From: Adiantum capillus-veneris
Lineage: Eukaryota; Streptophyta; Polypodiopsida; Polypodiales; Pteridaceae
Assembly: GCA_014529385.2 (NCBI GenBank)
Contig: CM043954.1
Location: 5,619,806 to 5,681,805, forward strand
Direction: 5' to 3'
Length of the DNA stretch: 62,000 nt
The position numbers were made by a program, and so were the translations under genes. Below the pieces are notes generated by a model. It saw only the letters and a program-made list of their open reading frames with translations, had not been told where the DNA came from and did not search any database. How positions within the stretch are numbered: the first letter of the stretch is position 1; each line of letters opens with the position of its first letter. Of the stretch, positions 19,858 through 32,085 are shown piece after piece.

Positions 19858-22800
19858 ATGAGTAGTGACGAGGATGTGGGACCGTCCAACCGAAACACCT
19901 ATCTCTCAACGAGGGTCTTATGTCCTTGTAATCAATGCAAGCATGCTGTGCGACGGACAAGATGTGTTTCTTTGCAGCACGTTCACGAATTTGGCGAGTT
20001 CGATCCATCTATTATAGATCGAGTTGTTGCCAATTATAACTCGTCGGACTCTGACGCTGGCCAACAAGCAGCAATCTTGCAACCCAATAGACGTGTTCGC
20101 AGGCGCTTTGGTCAAGCAGTATATGTGAGGCCACAAGATGTAGCCTCTGACAGCTCGGGGGATGATCATGCAGAGCACATTCCCAACGAGGCAATGTTTG
20201 AGCCCGAGATTGATGAAATGATCGAGACGATCATGGATTCAGAAAGGCTTATCTATGATGATATGAAAAGTGAAGCCGATACGCCATTGTATAATGGAGC
20301 ACGTATGTTTAGATTGAAAGCACTCTTGGTTCTTCTCAACATGCAGGCAAAGTTTGGATGAAGTGACACTAGCGTCACATCGCTTTTCAGGTGATCTATT
20401 ACAATTAGTTTACTTTAATATAACATCTAAATGTATAATGATCTGATATATTTTTACACGACTGTATCGTATTTTTATGTTGTGTAGATTGCTTAAAGAG
20501 CACATACTACCAGCTGACAATGTGATGCCAGATTCCCGAGATGAAGCAAGAAAGATTTTGCGAAACTTGGGGATGGATTACAATTCTATCCACGCTTGTC
20601 CTAATGACTGCATTCTTTTCAGAGGGGAATACATAGACATGGAGAAGTGTCCGAAATGTGATTCCGAAAGATATCGAGTAGATCTCCACGGGACAAAAAT
20701 TCCACAAAAGGTTTTGCGACATTTTCCTTTGCTTCCTCGCATCAAGCATTTCTTCGAATGTAAGTCCATGGCCGCCCTAGCATCATGGCATGAGGAGAAT
20801 AAATCTTCGGGTGGTGTGCTACGAAATTCCTGCAGATTGCGCAGCCTGGAAACATATAGATGGAACATGGTCGGATTTTGCCAGGGGAGCTCGAAATTTG
20901 CGCTAAGGCATGTCTATGGATGGCGTAAATCCATTTGGTCAAAGATCAACATCTTACAGTGTATGGCCCGTTGTCATCGTCAACTACAACATTCCCCCGT
21001 GGTTGACTACGAAGAAGGGGCACCTATGGCTAAGCTTGATTGTGGCAGGGCGATATAAAGTGGGGAATATGGATGTGTATCTTCGTCCACTATTGGAAGA
21101 GCTACAACAATTGTGGATTGGCATAGAGGTGGTGGATATGAGCCGACACACAGGACGACGGAATGCTTTGATCAGAGGCATTCTAATGTGGACCATGCAT
21201 GACTATCCCGGGCTAATAGAATGCTCAGGTGATCTATTGACACTCCTCACTCAGACACTGTAAATCTTGTTTTTTCCTATAGTTGATCTATTATCATGTG
21301 TATACATGCAGGGCTTCAAACAAGCGGATACAGAGCATGTGTCACATGTGGACCTAGGTTGAATGCACGTAGGGCACCCTCACTGAAGAAGCAAATCTAC
21401 GAAGGTCATCAAGCGTATCTTCCAGAGAATTATGTGCTACGCGACGGCTTTTTGGGAAGAGAGCCACCAAGGATGTCTGCACAAGCACGGTTAGAGCAGA
21501 AGGAGATGTGCGATGACGGATTGCCTCCAGGGATGAAGAGACTATCTCTATGGTACGAGTTACCATACTGGCCCCGACTCATGATCAATCACTTGCTCGA
21601 TCCAATGCACATATTCAAGAATGTGGGTAATCTACTATGGGACCATCTGACCAGTAAGGAAGATACTTTGGGAGCCAGAGTTGACCTTAGAAATGTGGAT
21701 CGTATGGAGCAATATTGGCCGCAAACAGCGTCTGATGGATTGATAAAACTCCCTAAAGCACCATGGATTTTCACAGGAGCCCAAGAACGCAAAGTAAAAG
21801 AGACCATTCGATCTTTGCGGACCCCCACTGGCGTAATGGACTCGCTCCGAACGTGTTTTACTAAAGAAGGAAAGCTTACCGGTTTGAATTCCACACGATT
21901 GGCATAAAATGTGTCAGGTACGTTCATAGTGGACTTTAATATCATTGCATAAAATGTGGACTTTAATATCATTGCTGCACATACTTTACAGTTTATTTTA
22001 CCGGTTGCCATTGAGGGATGTTTGTCTCTCGACATCCGTAACACAATCTACAAACTTGCAAAGCAGGTGCAATGGATCTCACAAAAGGAGATCAACGTAG
22101 ACTCCATACCATTCGCCAAACTAAATGTTGCGGAGCTTGTGTGCATGTTTGAGAAACATTTTCCTACTACCATGATAACCATTCAGGTGCATCTTCTTGT
22201 TCACATAGTTGATGAGGTGGAAATAGCTGGCACAGCTCATTCCAGATGGATGTTCTTCTTAGAACGTTTCATGAAAACGCTTAAGGAATATGTGCGTCAA
22301 AAGGCACGTCCGGAGGGTAGCATGGCAGAAGGTTGGTTGGTATCAGAGTCCCTAGTGTACATTGGAGAGTGGCTAGACGGATTTGATAAAGCCCGGGACA
22401 CGCTATGGCGAACCATAGATGATGAGCGTATATCTAGGATTGTCATGTGCAATCTCGGTGTTGAGAAGAAGATGACGGAAGATCTAGAGGCTAAAATCAA
22501 CCGATTTTGCATGCTTCACAATCCAGTGATGCAAAAGTGGATTTCACAATATGAGGATGCAAAGCAAGAGCGACAAAGGGCACGAATAGAGTGGAGACGG
22601 GGAAGACGACCACCGATGCACTATCCGACGGTTCTGGAGAGCCTACCAACCTTCATGAGCTTAAGATGGTTGCACAACCAATTGAAAAGCGCACAACAAT
22701 GCGGTGACGAAGTGACTGAGGAAGAGTGGGAGTACTCTCGGGGTTGCGCGACCAAGGTAAGTTTGCAATGTACGACTAGCTAGTGACTTTATTTCTAAAC

Positions 22801-23589
22801 GTTTGAACGGCCACTCATAATCTTTGTTCGTTGTAGTATAAGTCATACACAGCAGCATGGTGTAAAGGTCGACATTTTAGGGTGGAACGAATCGACAAAA
22901 AGCGTTTTACTCAAGATTGTGGAATCATGGCAAAATTTGAACAGTCTAGTCGACGACATTCCTCTAATGCAGATCCTGTGGTGGCGGAACTCACTTACTT
23001 CGGCACGCTGCAAGAGATTTTGAGGATCGATAACAGAGGATTTTTTGTCGACTTGTTCGACGTGCAATGGTTCAAGATAATCATGGAGGGTCGCAACGCT
23101 ACTGTGCGTAGAGGAGAGTCTGGTTTTCTTGAGGTGGATTCTACTAAGAAATGGACTGACCTAAGAGACACTTTCGTACTACCAGAGCATTGTGAACAAG
23201 TAAGTATGTAAATAGTTAACATCCCCCTTTTACAAGTTATGTGCTTGAAAGCTCTCATGTAAGTTATGTGGCTCTGGCAGGTAATATTTCATCCTACAAA
23301 GTCTACATCAAACTGGTGGTACGTCATAGAGGTAGCCCCTCGTAGTGCAAGGACGTATGAAGGCTACCATGTGCCAATCACAACGGCATCAATGGAGGAG
23401 ATCAGAGAAGATGCTCAATCAGAAGCCACTGCGGTGGTGCCAGACGAGCATCAAGATGCTACTACTCTATATGGGGTGCATGCAGAGGAGCTACAAAATG
23501 AAACAGAGGATATGTGTTTAAACGGAGAGCTCTATATAGATATAGGAAGCTATGCTGAGTTATGCGAGGATGAGAGAGAGATCTCTTAA
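19858..23589 (+). pseudogene. CACTA transposase (TNP2 family), six exons, inactivated
   Basis: Exons by GT-AG and sibling comparison are 19858-20390, 20488-21228, 21312-21917, 21992-22756, 22837-23199 and 23281-23589. The N-terminus has VLCPCNQCKHAVRR, a Cys-rich start. Exon 2 carries the TNP2 signature (YNSIHACPNDCILFRGEY, then CPKCDSERYR) and AMDGVNPFG-type sequence. HDYPGL and GYRACVTCG span the exon 2/3 join. The C-terminus is acidic. Lesions: TGG to TGA at 20359-20361, a one-base insertion near 20825 and a frame change near 21890, each intact in a sibling. It would catalyse cut-and-paste movement if intact. The ATG follows a GA leader and no other in-frame start is better. Confidence 0.9.
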
Positions 23590-23861
23590 AGCCACAAATA
23601 TTGTATTTGAACAATTTTGCTCCGTGTTGTAAAAGCTCTGGCTCTCTAAGTACCTTCCATGGTGTATAATGCTCTTTTCTACTCGCGCTCACATCTTTTG
23701 ATTGAAAATTCTGAGTTTTCGACTTGCCTCTTCTATCACTCAATTCATTGCGTCATTGTATTTATATGCGTCATTACGTCATTGTATTTAATGGTCTTTG
23801 CGTCATTGTCTACTCTATTCATTCAATATTAAGTTTAAATATTCGTGTGTTTAATGCAGGT

Positions 23862-25171
23862 ATGGATGATGAGGAGTTTCTTTCTTCTTTGTCACCGCAG
23901 CAGAGACAGTGGTACGTGGAGCGTCATCGCTCTGGCGCATCATCGCGCGTTCCTACTCCATCCGCATCTCCCTCTTTTTCGGAGCATTCGGCGCGCTCCG
24001 AAGCTTCGGCGTCGACGAGACGAGCTTCACACTCGTCTAGACACCGGCGCTCTAGTGGTGGCGGTGGCGGTTGTTGTGGGGATTCCGCCACCGATGCCTC
24101 CACACCGCCTCGTGTGCGACGAGGCTCTTTACCCTCCCCTTCTTTGCCCGCCCCCACACCAGCCACAGCATCGCCATCTACGCCAGGTTTTGCACGGCTG
24201 ACTGTTCCTAGCAGCTACACACCTCTACCTACTCCGCCAGGGACCACCCCACTCGACACTCCTCGCTTCGGGGCCCAGATGCCGGTGGAGACACTTGACG
24301 TCCATACCCCCATCGACACGCCGCTAGAGACCCCTGCCGAGACACCCAGGTTCACGCGTCACCGGCCAGAGGGCTTGCCTTACTCCGTCGACTTCAGCGG
24401 CGGCATCATCATGGATGATGACGGCAAGAAGGTGATGTCGCGTATGCGTGGTCTTTGCTCTCAGCTGTTTAGACACTACATACTAAACAAATGGAGTGAA
24501 GTACCAAGTGATTTAAAAAACAGAGTCATCAGCATACTTCATGATGAGTTTCCCGTTCCAACACGGGATCAGCGCTTCAATGAAGACCTGATGAAGATTC
24601 GAATGCGCGAATACTGCAAACACAAGCGTTCCGAAGTGCAAAAAGCAATCAAGCATGGGCGGAACAGGCCAGATTGGCTGGCCAAAGAAGATTGAAAGAA
24701 TGCGAAGAAAGCAGCGCGCGAGAATCCCGACAAGTGGAAGCAACAAAAGGATGCAGCCAGAGCGCGAGTAGAGGCAGGGATCTCGCACCACTTGGGAAGC
24801 GGTGGATGGGCATCATTTGAGGCCGATTTTGTAAGTGTTTTCGCATTGCTCTATATGTTCGATAGTTTAGGGTTTATGAGTTTTTTAATTCTAACATAAT
24901 GAATTCTTTGTATGTTTTGACAGTGGTCGATGACAGGACGTGATCCCACACCGTACGAGCGCGAGTACGTAGGCAGGAAGGGCTTAAACGCCCTGATGGA
25001 CATTCTCAGTTCTCGCGGTGGCATGGTTAGTATTAGGGTTTACTCTTTTCTATTTTTTGTATTGTTTTATAAATGTCGTTATATGTTTATACTTACTGAA
25101 AGCTGTCTTATTGTCTTTTTTTGCAGAATCCGACAGATACGCCGCTTGGACGCAATGAGACGTCTGACTAG
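23862..25171 (+). pseudogene. CACTA second protein (plant transposase Ptta/En/Spm-like)
   Basis: Exons are 23862-24830, 24924-25025 and 25127-25171, all phase 0 with clear GT-AG ends. The N-terminus (MDDEEFLSSLSPQQRQWY) is followed by a Ser/Arg/Pro-rich stretch, a Gly run, then a Thr-Pro repeat region (TPLETPAETPRFT). The conserved core is LCSQLFRHYILNKWSEVP...MREYCKHKRSEVQKAIK. The final exons encode WSMTGRDPTPYEREYVGRKGLN. A TGA at 24693-24695 replaces a Trp codon kept in element 3, so translation stops before the last ~80 residues. It probably binds the subterminal repeats, like TNPA, but this is inferred from position only. Confidence 0.8.
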
Positions 25172-25546
25172 ACGACGTCAGTTTAGCCGTAGCTAGATAG
25201 CATTAGTTTAGGGTTTCTCATAACTTATGTATCATGAGACGGATTTTATACGTCTTTTTGAACCATGTATATTATTACATTTGTCACCGCAGTTCATTTT
25301 GCCAATCAATTCTTTATGCCTATGATGTTGTACAATTGTCATTATTACATTTGCCAATCAATTCATTTTGCCTATGATGTGTACAATTGTCAATTTTACG
25401 CTTGTCAATTTTGCAAACAATGCGTCTTGTGGGTGACTATTTTGGGTCTATTATCTACCCTTGCATTTTTTTTTAAAAGTGAATCAAGCTACAATATGGT
25501 TGATGGGTGGCAGGGCATTCAATGCCCTGTCACCAAAAAACATTCT

Positions 25547-25735
25547 CTCGGGCGTCACTATAACCGTCGCTATTTATGGCTCTGTAGCGTCGCTATGAGC
25601 GTCGCTATAGACTTCTGTGTAAACGTCGTTATAACCATCGCTATGAGCGTCGCTATATAGCGACAGTTATAGCGACGCATATAGCGACGCTCTCGTAGCG
25701 ATGCTATTAGCGATGGTTTTAGCGACGCCGGGGGT
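25547..25735. repeat. Right subterminal repeats of element 1
   Basis: About ten GCGTCGCTAT/AGCGACGC units occur in both orientations, followed by a conserved 60-bp end shared with elements 2 and 3 (GGGTTATAAAAACCCAGTGTATTTCC in part). Confidence 0.92.
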
Positions 25736-25827
25736 TATAAAAACCCAGTGTATTTCCGTCGCTAACAGCGTCACAAGAGCACACAACCTCTTGTAGTGTC
25801 ATGATGTTCAAAATTCAAATTTTGCCG

Positions 25828-26010
25828 ATTGAGAGCAAGAAGAAATGGAAAGATCTAGCCTATATATTGAGAGAAAATAGCGTAAAACACGTTATAACTA
25901 GTGGTCCTTGTTGCTTGCAAAAAATCATAAAAAGGAATTGTGCATGGTCACCAGTGTTCCGCAAAAATCATTTTCCCAAACATACAAAATGCCTTTCCTT
26001 GAATTTTCCA
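25828..26010. repeat. Direct repeat A (right copy)
   Basis: This is a diverged copy of 17770-18010 in the same orientation (GATTGAGAGCAAGAAGAAATGG to ATGCCTTTCCTTGAATTTTCC), placed 28 bp after the end of CACTA element 1. Confidence 0.7.
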
Positions 26011-26668
26011 AGAGGAAAATTTAGAAAACTAGGTTACTTTTTTAGGTTTTTACACTATTTTTCTCTATTTTGGGATAGAATTTCTCCTTTTCCCCTTGCA
26101 CTCGACCGGAATTTTGGAAATTGAAAACGACACGATATCAAGCTGACACACATTTTTTCCGAACACTGATGGTCACACTCATCAAACAACAAAGTTTCCA
26201 TTTCTAAGGTCAAACTTAAGGTAAATTCGTTGTAACTCCTGGTAAATACTATTCACCAATTATTGAACAATTTTTCCATAAAATAAAACCCTTATTTTTG
26301 AGCACTCATTATACTTGAAGCTGCAGGCCAAGCTCTGCATGGCATCACTTACTTTTCAGTCCTATTAACTTTTCATTGAAAGGACAATAATACTTTGAAA
26401 ATGCAATCTTTTGTTAGCTAGTGTTCCAAACGGGCCTATCAACTGGTTTGTCCTACTTTGCCTTCGGCGAGATATGGGGGGAGAGAGAGAGAGGAGATGG
26501 TTGTACCTATGTCATTAAAATTTTTATTTTTCTTCTTCTTTTCCTTCTCTCTTTCAAACTTTGGCTTAGTTACTAAATATGTAAGGAAAGCTCAACATTG
26601 CAAAGGGCATAATATGCATAAATGGAGGGGCTCTTCATGAGTGCTTCAATGCCCAGTCTTGCATTGAA
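26011..26668. other. Spacer, no gene seen
   Basis: AT-rich sequence with short open frames only. Nothing supports a gene. Confidence 0.4.
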
Positions 26669-27248
26669 GGATTGTTAGCTACATCCTAAGTTGGATTGTT
26701 ACTATGGTGAAGATTGTACATGAGAGAATAAGCTCTTCTTTAATATGAGAGTATGGTCTCCTTTATAAGGGTATGTTAGGTTTTGTGCCTAAGCTCTAAG
26801 CCCACACCATAGAGCTCTCCCCTTACTTCACTTTGTCTAGATTCAATGTATCTACCTAGTAGACTTACATTCCACTTTTAGTTGATGGTTGCATTGCATC
26901 CACATGGTACACACACATTCCCCCCCCCCCCCCCCCCCCCCCCCCCCAAACACCACAGACACACACACATGGGGAGGCATGCATGATCTAGAAGAGATTT
27001 GGTATGTTCTTGATGCCTACCATTACCTATAATGTCATTCAAAGCTCCCTCCAGAAGCCTATAGAATGGCTCACTATGTATTTTTTCACTTTATTTCAAT
27101 AATCAATCCAATTTGTGTCCATTCTCTTTGTGCATTGAGTTTCCTAATTGTGCTTAGTGTGGTTGCACATGATTCTCTCACTATCATCATGAATGCAAGC
27201 ATAATCCATACACCTTAATCTATGTACTTAACATGTGGTATCAAAGCT
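26669..27248 (+). mobile_element. Possible 5' LTR and primer-binding site of a lost copia-like element
   Basis: The segment from TGTTAGCTAC (26669) to TACTTAACA (27234) has TG...CA ends and is followed two bases later by TGGTATCAAAGC, close to the initiator-Met primer site TGGTATCAGAGC. A C-homopolymer of about 24 bases lies at 26922-26947. No matching second LTR is in the window, so the boundaries are tentative. Confidence 0.4.
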
Positions 27249-27331
27249 TAAAGCTAGGTTGTCTTTTAATCTAACACTAGATATCATCAAGCTTGCATTT
27301 TCATCATAACCACTTCCAAGCTAGGCCATTG

Positions 27332-27333
<2 letters not shown>

Positions 27334-27389
<56 letters not shown>
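27334..27389. repeat. (CT)n microsatellite
   Basis: A pure CT tract of ~56 bp is followed immediately by ATGGCCGCTACTC, a possible retroelement gag start that opens no long frame. Confidence 0.95.
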
Positions 27390-27392
<3 letters not shown>

Positions 27393-28248
27393 GGCCGCTA
27401 CTCATACTTTCTTGCATTGCATTTAAGTTTAGATACAAGTTTAGATTGAATGCCTTGTGTGTGTATGTGGGAATTGCATTTGTTTTATGCTTCAATTTGT
27501 GAGTCCATCATAGCCCAAACCCCTATACAAACTTTCATGTGTGTAAAAGAGCTGGCATAGAGATTTCCAGTGAATGCACTTATGCTTGATTTGGAGCTTT
27601 TTTAAGCTCACAAAGCCTTGGCTCTCTACCAAAGTAGTTTAATACCCACAGGTCTTGATCCTTTGGCAAGCAAGCACCAAAGGTGGGTTGGCTTACAATG
27701 CGCATAAAAAAGGTGGAACATTGGGGTTGTGAGGTCAAATCCATTGTCGTATTCTAGGCGAGTTATGGGTGGACTTCAAAGCTAATTAATTCAAGTTTAA
27801 TGGGGTCATGGTGGGCTTGACAAGGGGCGATACCACTCGGGCTACAGTGGGGTGGCAAAATTCAAAACTAAGCCCTAAAACCCTTTTGGATGCACTTTTT
27901 GGTCCGACAGAGTTGCTCCGATGGGCTTTGGCCTTCTCCTGCAATAAATGTTGTGGTCGACACTCCTTTGGTCGATATTTGAGTCAAACTAGGTGCTTAG
28001 AAATGTTTTGGTTGATATGAAGGCTAAATGTTATGCTTGGCAGTGTTTGGATTGCCATATGTGATGCTTTTACAAAAGTAGAAGCATTTCCTGATGGGCA
28101 TTTTCTTTGACTTGGAATGCATTGATTGAGGATATGACCAACATGTTAGAGTTTTGGGATCTCAAGTGAAGTGAACTACCCAATGTGATCCCATAATTTC
28201 TTTTGGCGTTTATGTCTTTTACTTATCTGTCAAAGTTTGGGTAGGGAA

Positions 28249-28331
28249 ATTTAATGAGGTTGCTATATAAGCAACCCCTTGCCTCCATTGTATACACATT
28301 CAGTTATTCATTGCCAAGGTTGATTTTAGGA

Positions 28332-28426
<95 letters not shown>

Positions 28427-28440
28427 TCCTTGGTCTCTAT
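28249..28440 (+). repeat. Dispersed repeat B: TATA box plus long (CT)n
   Basis: TGCTATATAAGCAACCCCTT is followed by CATTGTATACACATTCAGTTATTCATTGCCAAGG-like sequence, then ~88 bp of CT (28334-28422) and TCCTTGGTCTCTA. The same block, in the same order, occurs at 56521-56680. It looks like the promoter/leader of an LTR family. Confidence 0.8.
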
Positions 28441-29239
28441 GCTTTCAGCCGTGTCGTTTTTGTGAAGGCTCTTGGCGGAGAAGGGAAATCGAAGAAGAAG
28501 AAGAGATCTTGTTGCCAACGTCCTACTTTCCCACCTCTCCATATAGAGTTTTATAACAAAAAGCCACTATACTCTCTCAATGCGGCGTGGCATTCCCCAC
28601 CCCCACTAGTACGTCTCTAGCATTATAAAACGTTGTGGCGCTATCCCCTGCCTACTGCACAAAGTGCCTTGGCAAAGTCCTCCCCCCTCTATTGGAAACG
28701 TCCTGATACGCTATTGCCGATGGGCTCCTTGGCTTCACTGGGTGTCTATGTTTTGAAATTCTTTCCTTGCAATGCTGTCGATGATGTTGCCTTTTGGAGT
28801 CGACAAGAATCTTTGTCCATTGCGATAGCATTTCAAAATGCTCTCTATCGTCAAAAAACCCCCCCTACCAAACCTTGCTTCTTCTACAAAGTTCCACAAC
28901 TAACATCGTTTTGAAACACTGTTAGGGGCCACCATAGATCAGGAGGCTTGGAGAATGGGGAGACTATGCCATGCTGTGCGGAGTGGGGAAATTCGAGCCC
29001 AAGATAGGGGCATTGGAGGAAATTACTTGGCTTAGAGAAGTGAGAAGGACGAGCAGTTTGGGAGATGACAAGGCGAGCAACTTTGGAGTTGAAGAGAGGC
29101 ATAGCAGAGGGTGCGGAGCAGATTCAAAATTGCGGAAGAGTGGAATGGCTTGAATTTTTTTTCTTTCATCTTGGTTTGTGTGGCCACCCTTGGAGTGCGA
29201 GAAGGTTTCCTTGATTACCACATCTTGCAACCTCATCAT
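28441..29239. other. Degenerate sequence, no gene seen
   Basis: Short frames on both strands show no recognisable domain. It probably belongs to the retroelement relics on either side. Confidence 0.35.
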
Positions 29240-30010
29240 GCCCCCCCTTGCTCGAGCGTTGGCAACAAATTGAACGCTAATAACTACACTCATTGGAATT
29301 TGATAATGTGACTCCGGTTCTTACAGAAAGGCTTATGGGATGTTGTCGATGGCTCAAAGCCCCTTCCCGCAAGGAATCCCCACAACAGGTACACCCGCCT
29401 TCAAGATGATGAATATCTTAAATTGTGTGTCTATTGGGATGAGGCTAATGCGAAGGAAATGCCGTCCATTGAGGAATCTGTTACAAACGACCTTTCTCCT
29501 TTTATTTAGACTTTAAAGATTGCCAAATATATGTGGTTCAAGCTCATTGGAATGTTTGATCACGATTGTATGATGCGAGCAGTCACCCTTCTTGGAAAAT
29601 TATGTGCCATTCAGTTTCCACGAGGAAGCTCCATGCAATCATTCCTTATGAAGGCTAAAGTTATTCATGATCAACATCAAGTATGAAAATTGCACTAACG
29701 ATTACTCAGTTAGCTGCTTTGATTATCACAAAGTTGCCCAAGGAGTATGAAATGGTGTCTAGGACACTTCAACTGCAAAAGGAATTTAGCTAGAGTTTGA
29801 TGATCTCAGTTCTTTTCTCATTGAGGATGAAGCTGTGTTGAAAACTCAAGGCAAAATTCAGATTTCTGAGATAGATGGGGAAGCACATGGGGAAGTCCTT
29901 GTTGCTTCAAATTACAAAAAGAGAATCCAGAGCCGTTGTTACAATTGTGAATAGTGTTGTCATTTGGCCAAGGATCGCAGATCCAAAGGCAAAGACAAAG
30001 ATTCTAGGGT
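29240..30010 (+). pseudogene. Copia-type gag relic
   Basis: Piecewise translation gives KLNANNYTHWNLIM, then LWDVVDGSKPLP, DDEYLKLCVYWDEANAKE and FPRGSSMQSFLMKAKVIH. This is the order of a UBN2/gag domain of plant copia elements. A broken zinc knuckle follows near 29935-29990 (SRCYNCE, stop, then HLAKD). Several stops and frame changes interrupt it. No protease or pol follows, because the sequence changes to the leader of the DDE-like gene after about 30020. Confidence 0.65.
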
Positions 30011-30438
30011 GGATGCATGAATAGGTGGACCAAAAATCTTGTCCCGGACAGAGGTTTTATAACAGGTACATAAAACCATCCATATTAGTTCAATTCAATA
30101 TATTATTTTGAACAGATTTTTAATTAAATATATAATTTCCACAGCTTTTTGTTAAATATAGAAGACGGCTCTGTACCTCTTAACTATGCACGTCAGCCAG
30201 CTCTTTATACCATTACCATTTCCACACCTCTCTTTCAAATATAGAAGATGGCTCTGTAGCTCTTAACTATGCACGTCAGCTCTTTTTCTTCCCGCTCTCT
30301 CATTTTCCTGTCTCTCTCTAACTCTCTTTGTAGGAGCACAGATTGTTGTTTTACTTTGTAGACCTATCACACATCTATTTTTGTCATATACTGCTCTTGC
30401 TAAGGCCTGTCACCTCGCTCGATCTCTCCCTCTCTAGA
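30011..30438 (+). promoter_or_regulatory. Upstream region of the DDE-like gene
   Basis: It contains a direct repeat of ~50 bp (about 30152-30200 and 30236-30284; core CTCTTAACTATGCACGTCAG) and then a CT-rich stretch that ends at the ATG at 30439. No clear TATA box was picked out. Confidence 0.35.
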
Positions 30439-30504
30439 ATGGAGCAAGAATCTCACAGTGTATGTGGCTGCTCTCAGCCTCACTGTGAACTGTGTGCTAG
30501 GTAT

Positions 30505-30828
30505 TGTTGAGATGTCGAGCTCTACATCTTGAGCTAGCATCCACTACGGGTCTTGGCCGCTTACGGCATTTACTCACTGGCGCATTAGGTGACTGACATG
30601 GAGGATCTCTGCCAGTGATTCTACAGCTGGACTACACTTATAGTGCCAGCCTAGTATGCTTCTAGCGAGTTCACACTTAGTGACCGCATGTACATATATG
30701 CTACTTTTCAGCTTTAGCACTTAGTCATTTTGTACTCTCTTTTTTTAGCGAAGAAGAAGAAGAAGCTTTCTATCTCTGTGTGTTTTGTGCTTGTCTTGTG
30801 TAGCTCTCTTGCATCCTCATTCTTTACA
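30505..30828 (+). repeat. Copia 5' LTR
   Basis: It starts TGTTGAGATG and ends TTCTTTACA. By eye it differs from the 3' LTR at about 13 positions, all but one being transitions. A CT/GAAGAAG-rich part near the end is leader-like. Confidence 0.95.
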
Positions 30829-30840
30829 TGGTATTAGAGC
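30829..30840 (+). promoter_or_regulatory. Primer-binding site of the copia element
   Basis: TGGTATTAGAGC directly abuts the LTR and differs by one base from TGGTATCAGAGC, the complement of the initiator-Met tRNA 3' end used by many plant copia elements. Confidence 0.85.
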
Positions 30841-31148
30841 CTAGTGCAGGCAAGAGAGGCTAAGAGAGAAAGAGCATCACAATCCTTCGTTCGCAATCCA
30901 CGTACTAGATGCCGGGTTTTTTGTAGAAGTTTCTAAACAGGTCTCCAAAGTGAAGTATACAGAGATTTACTGTACAAGTCTAGTGGTTGTATGTACGCTT
31001 GATTTTGGACACTCGTTGAGTGTAGAAAGTGTTACAGGTACCACAATACCAGGTTCAACAGATTTGTAGGTTTTTGCAGATTGTAGCTATTTGTCTTAGT
31101 GCTTCAAGATATTTGACGGTTTCAGTTAGATTGTCAGTGAGAATCTTG

Positions 31149-32068
31149 AGAAAAATAACTACCCTGCATGGAAGTTTAGAATAACTAATTTCCTAAAAGG
31201 GAAAGGTTATTGGGAATATGTAGAAGGAGACAATGAAAAGGAACCAGAGATTAATCCTGAGGCAAATGCTATAGCAGAGCAAAGAAAAGCTTTGAGGGAC
31301 TGACAACAAGGCCAGAGGAAAGTGATGTATTGGCTTTCTCTGAGCATCACAAATGGCATGATGGGCTATCTACAGGATGCTGAAACCCCCGCCATTGCAT
31401 GGAAAAACTTAGGCAGAGTGTTCGAGGTGAACACCAAGGCTAGGAAGCTTCAACTAAAGTCGGAGCTAAATCAGGTTAAGAGGAACAACCTCTCCATCAA
31501 TGATGATGCCTTGAAGATCAAGAGTATCATTGAGGCTCTTGGATCTATTAAAGTCTCAGTGGAAGACGATGACATTTTTCGTGCATGCTTGGATGGTCTA
31601 GGAGATGAGTATGTACATTTCAGGTCTTCCATGAATACAAGAGACGACATCCCCGTGTTCCAAGATTTGATTTCTATGCTTCTTTTTGAGGAGAAGAACC
31701 TTGGTCTTGACACATCTTCTTCTCATGGCAAAAATAAGTCTGAACAGGCCTTCTATTCTAACTCCAACAGAGGTAGAGGTCGTGGTCGAGGCCCAAGTGG
31801 TTGCAGGGGCCAATCTCGAGAAGGTCAATCAAATCAAAACAATACAGGTGGCAGGGGAAACCAGTCTCAAGGAAGGGGGAGTCAAAGAGGTCGTGGTGTA
31901 GGATCAAGCAAGCAACAACATACTGCAGATAGCAGAGAATGTTGGACTTGTGGTGAAAAAGGTCACATGTCACGGATTGTCCAAAGGGAAAAGAAAGTGG
32001 AAAGAGAGAACAGGGCAACTATGCATCTACTAGCAGAGATGCAGATTACAGCAGAAGCGAGTGCATGT
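31149..32068 (+). pseudogene. Copia gag
   Basis: The 5' part reads NLEKNNYPAWKFRITNFLKGKGYWEYVEG, typical of a gag pre-domain. A TGA (about 31301) follows at a site where Trp is expected. The main body is 31322-32086 (UBN2 fold: AWKNLGRVFEVNTKARKLQLKSEL...LDGLGDEYVHFRSSM). A Gly/Arg/Gln-rich basic tail leads to a zinc knuckle CWTCGEKGHMS whose last Cys is lost by a frameshift at about 31975. Gag would form the particle and bind RNA. Confidence 0.85.
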
Positions 32069-32085
32069 TTGTTATGTAGCATGTA

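Larger units (their letters stand above)
18515..25798 (+). mobile_element. CACTA (En/Spm) element 1, full length, 7284 bp
   Basis: It starts CACTACAAGAGG and ends CCTCTTGTAGTG, a 12-bp terminal inverted repeat. AGCGACGC-rich subterminal repeats lie at both ends. Two plus-strand genes are carried: a TNP2-type transposase (19858-23589) and a second transposase-like protein (23862-25171). The flanking triplets are TGC (18512-18514) and TCA (25799-25801), so the expected 3-bp target duplication is absent. Both genes carry nonsense or frameshift lesions. Elements 2 and 3 are close siblings. Confidence 0.93.

Noticed and set aside
26922-26947. Poly-C run as a possible regulatory element
   Set aside because: It is a simple homopolymer and its length may be an assembly artefact.
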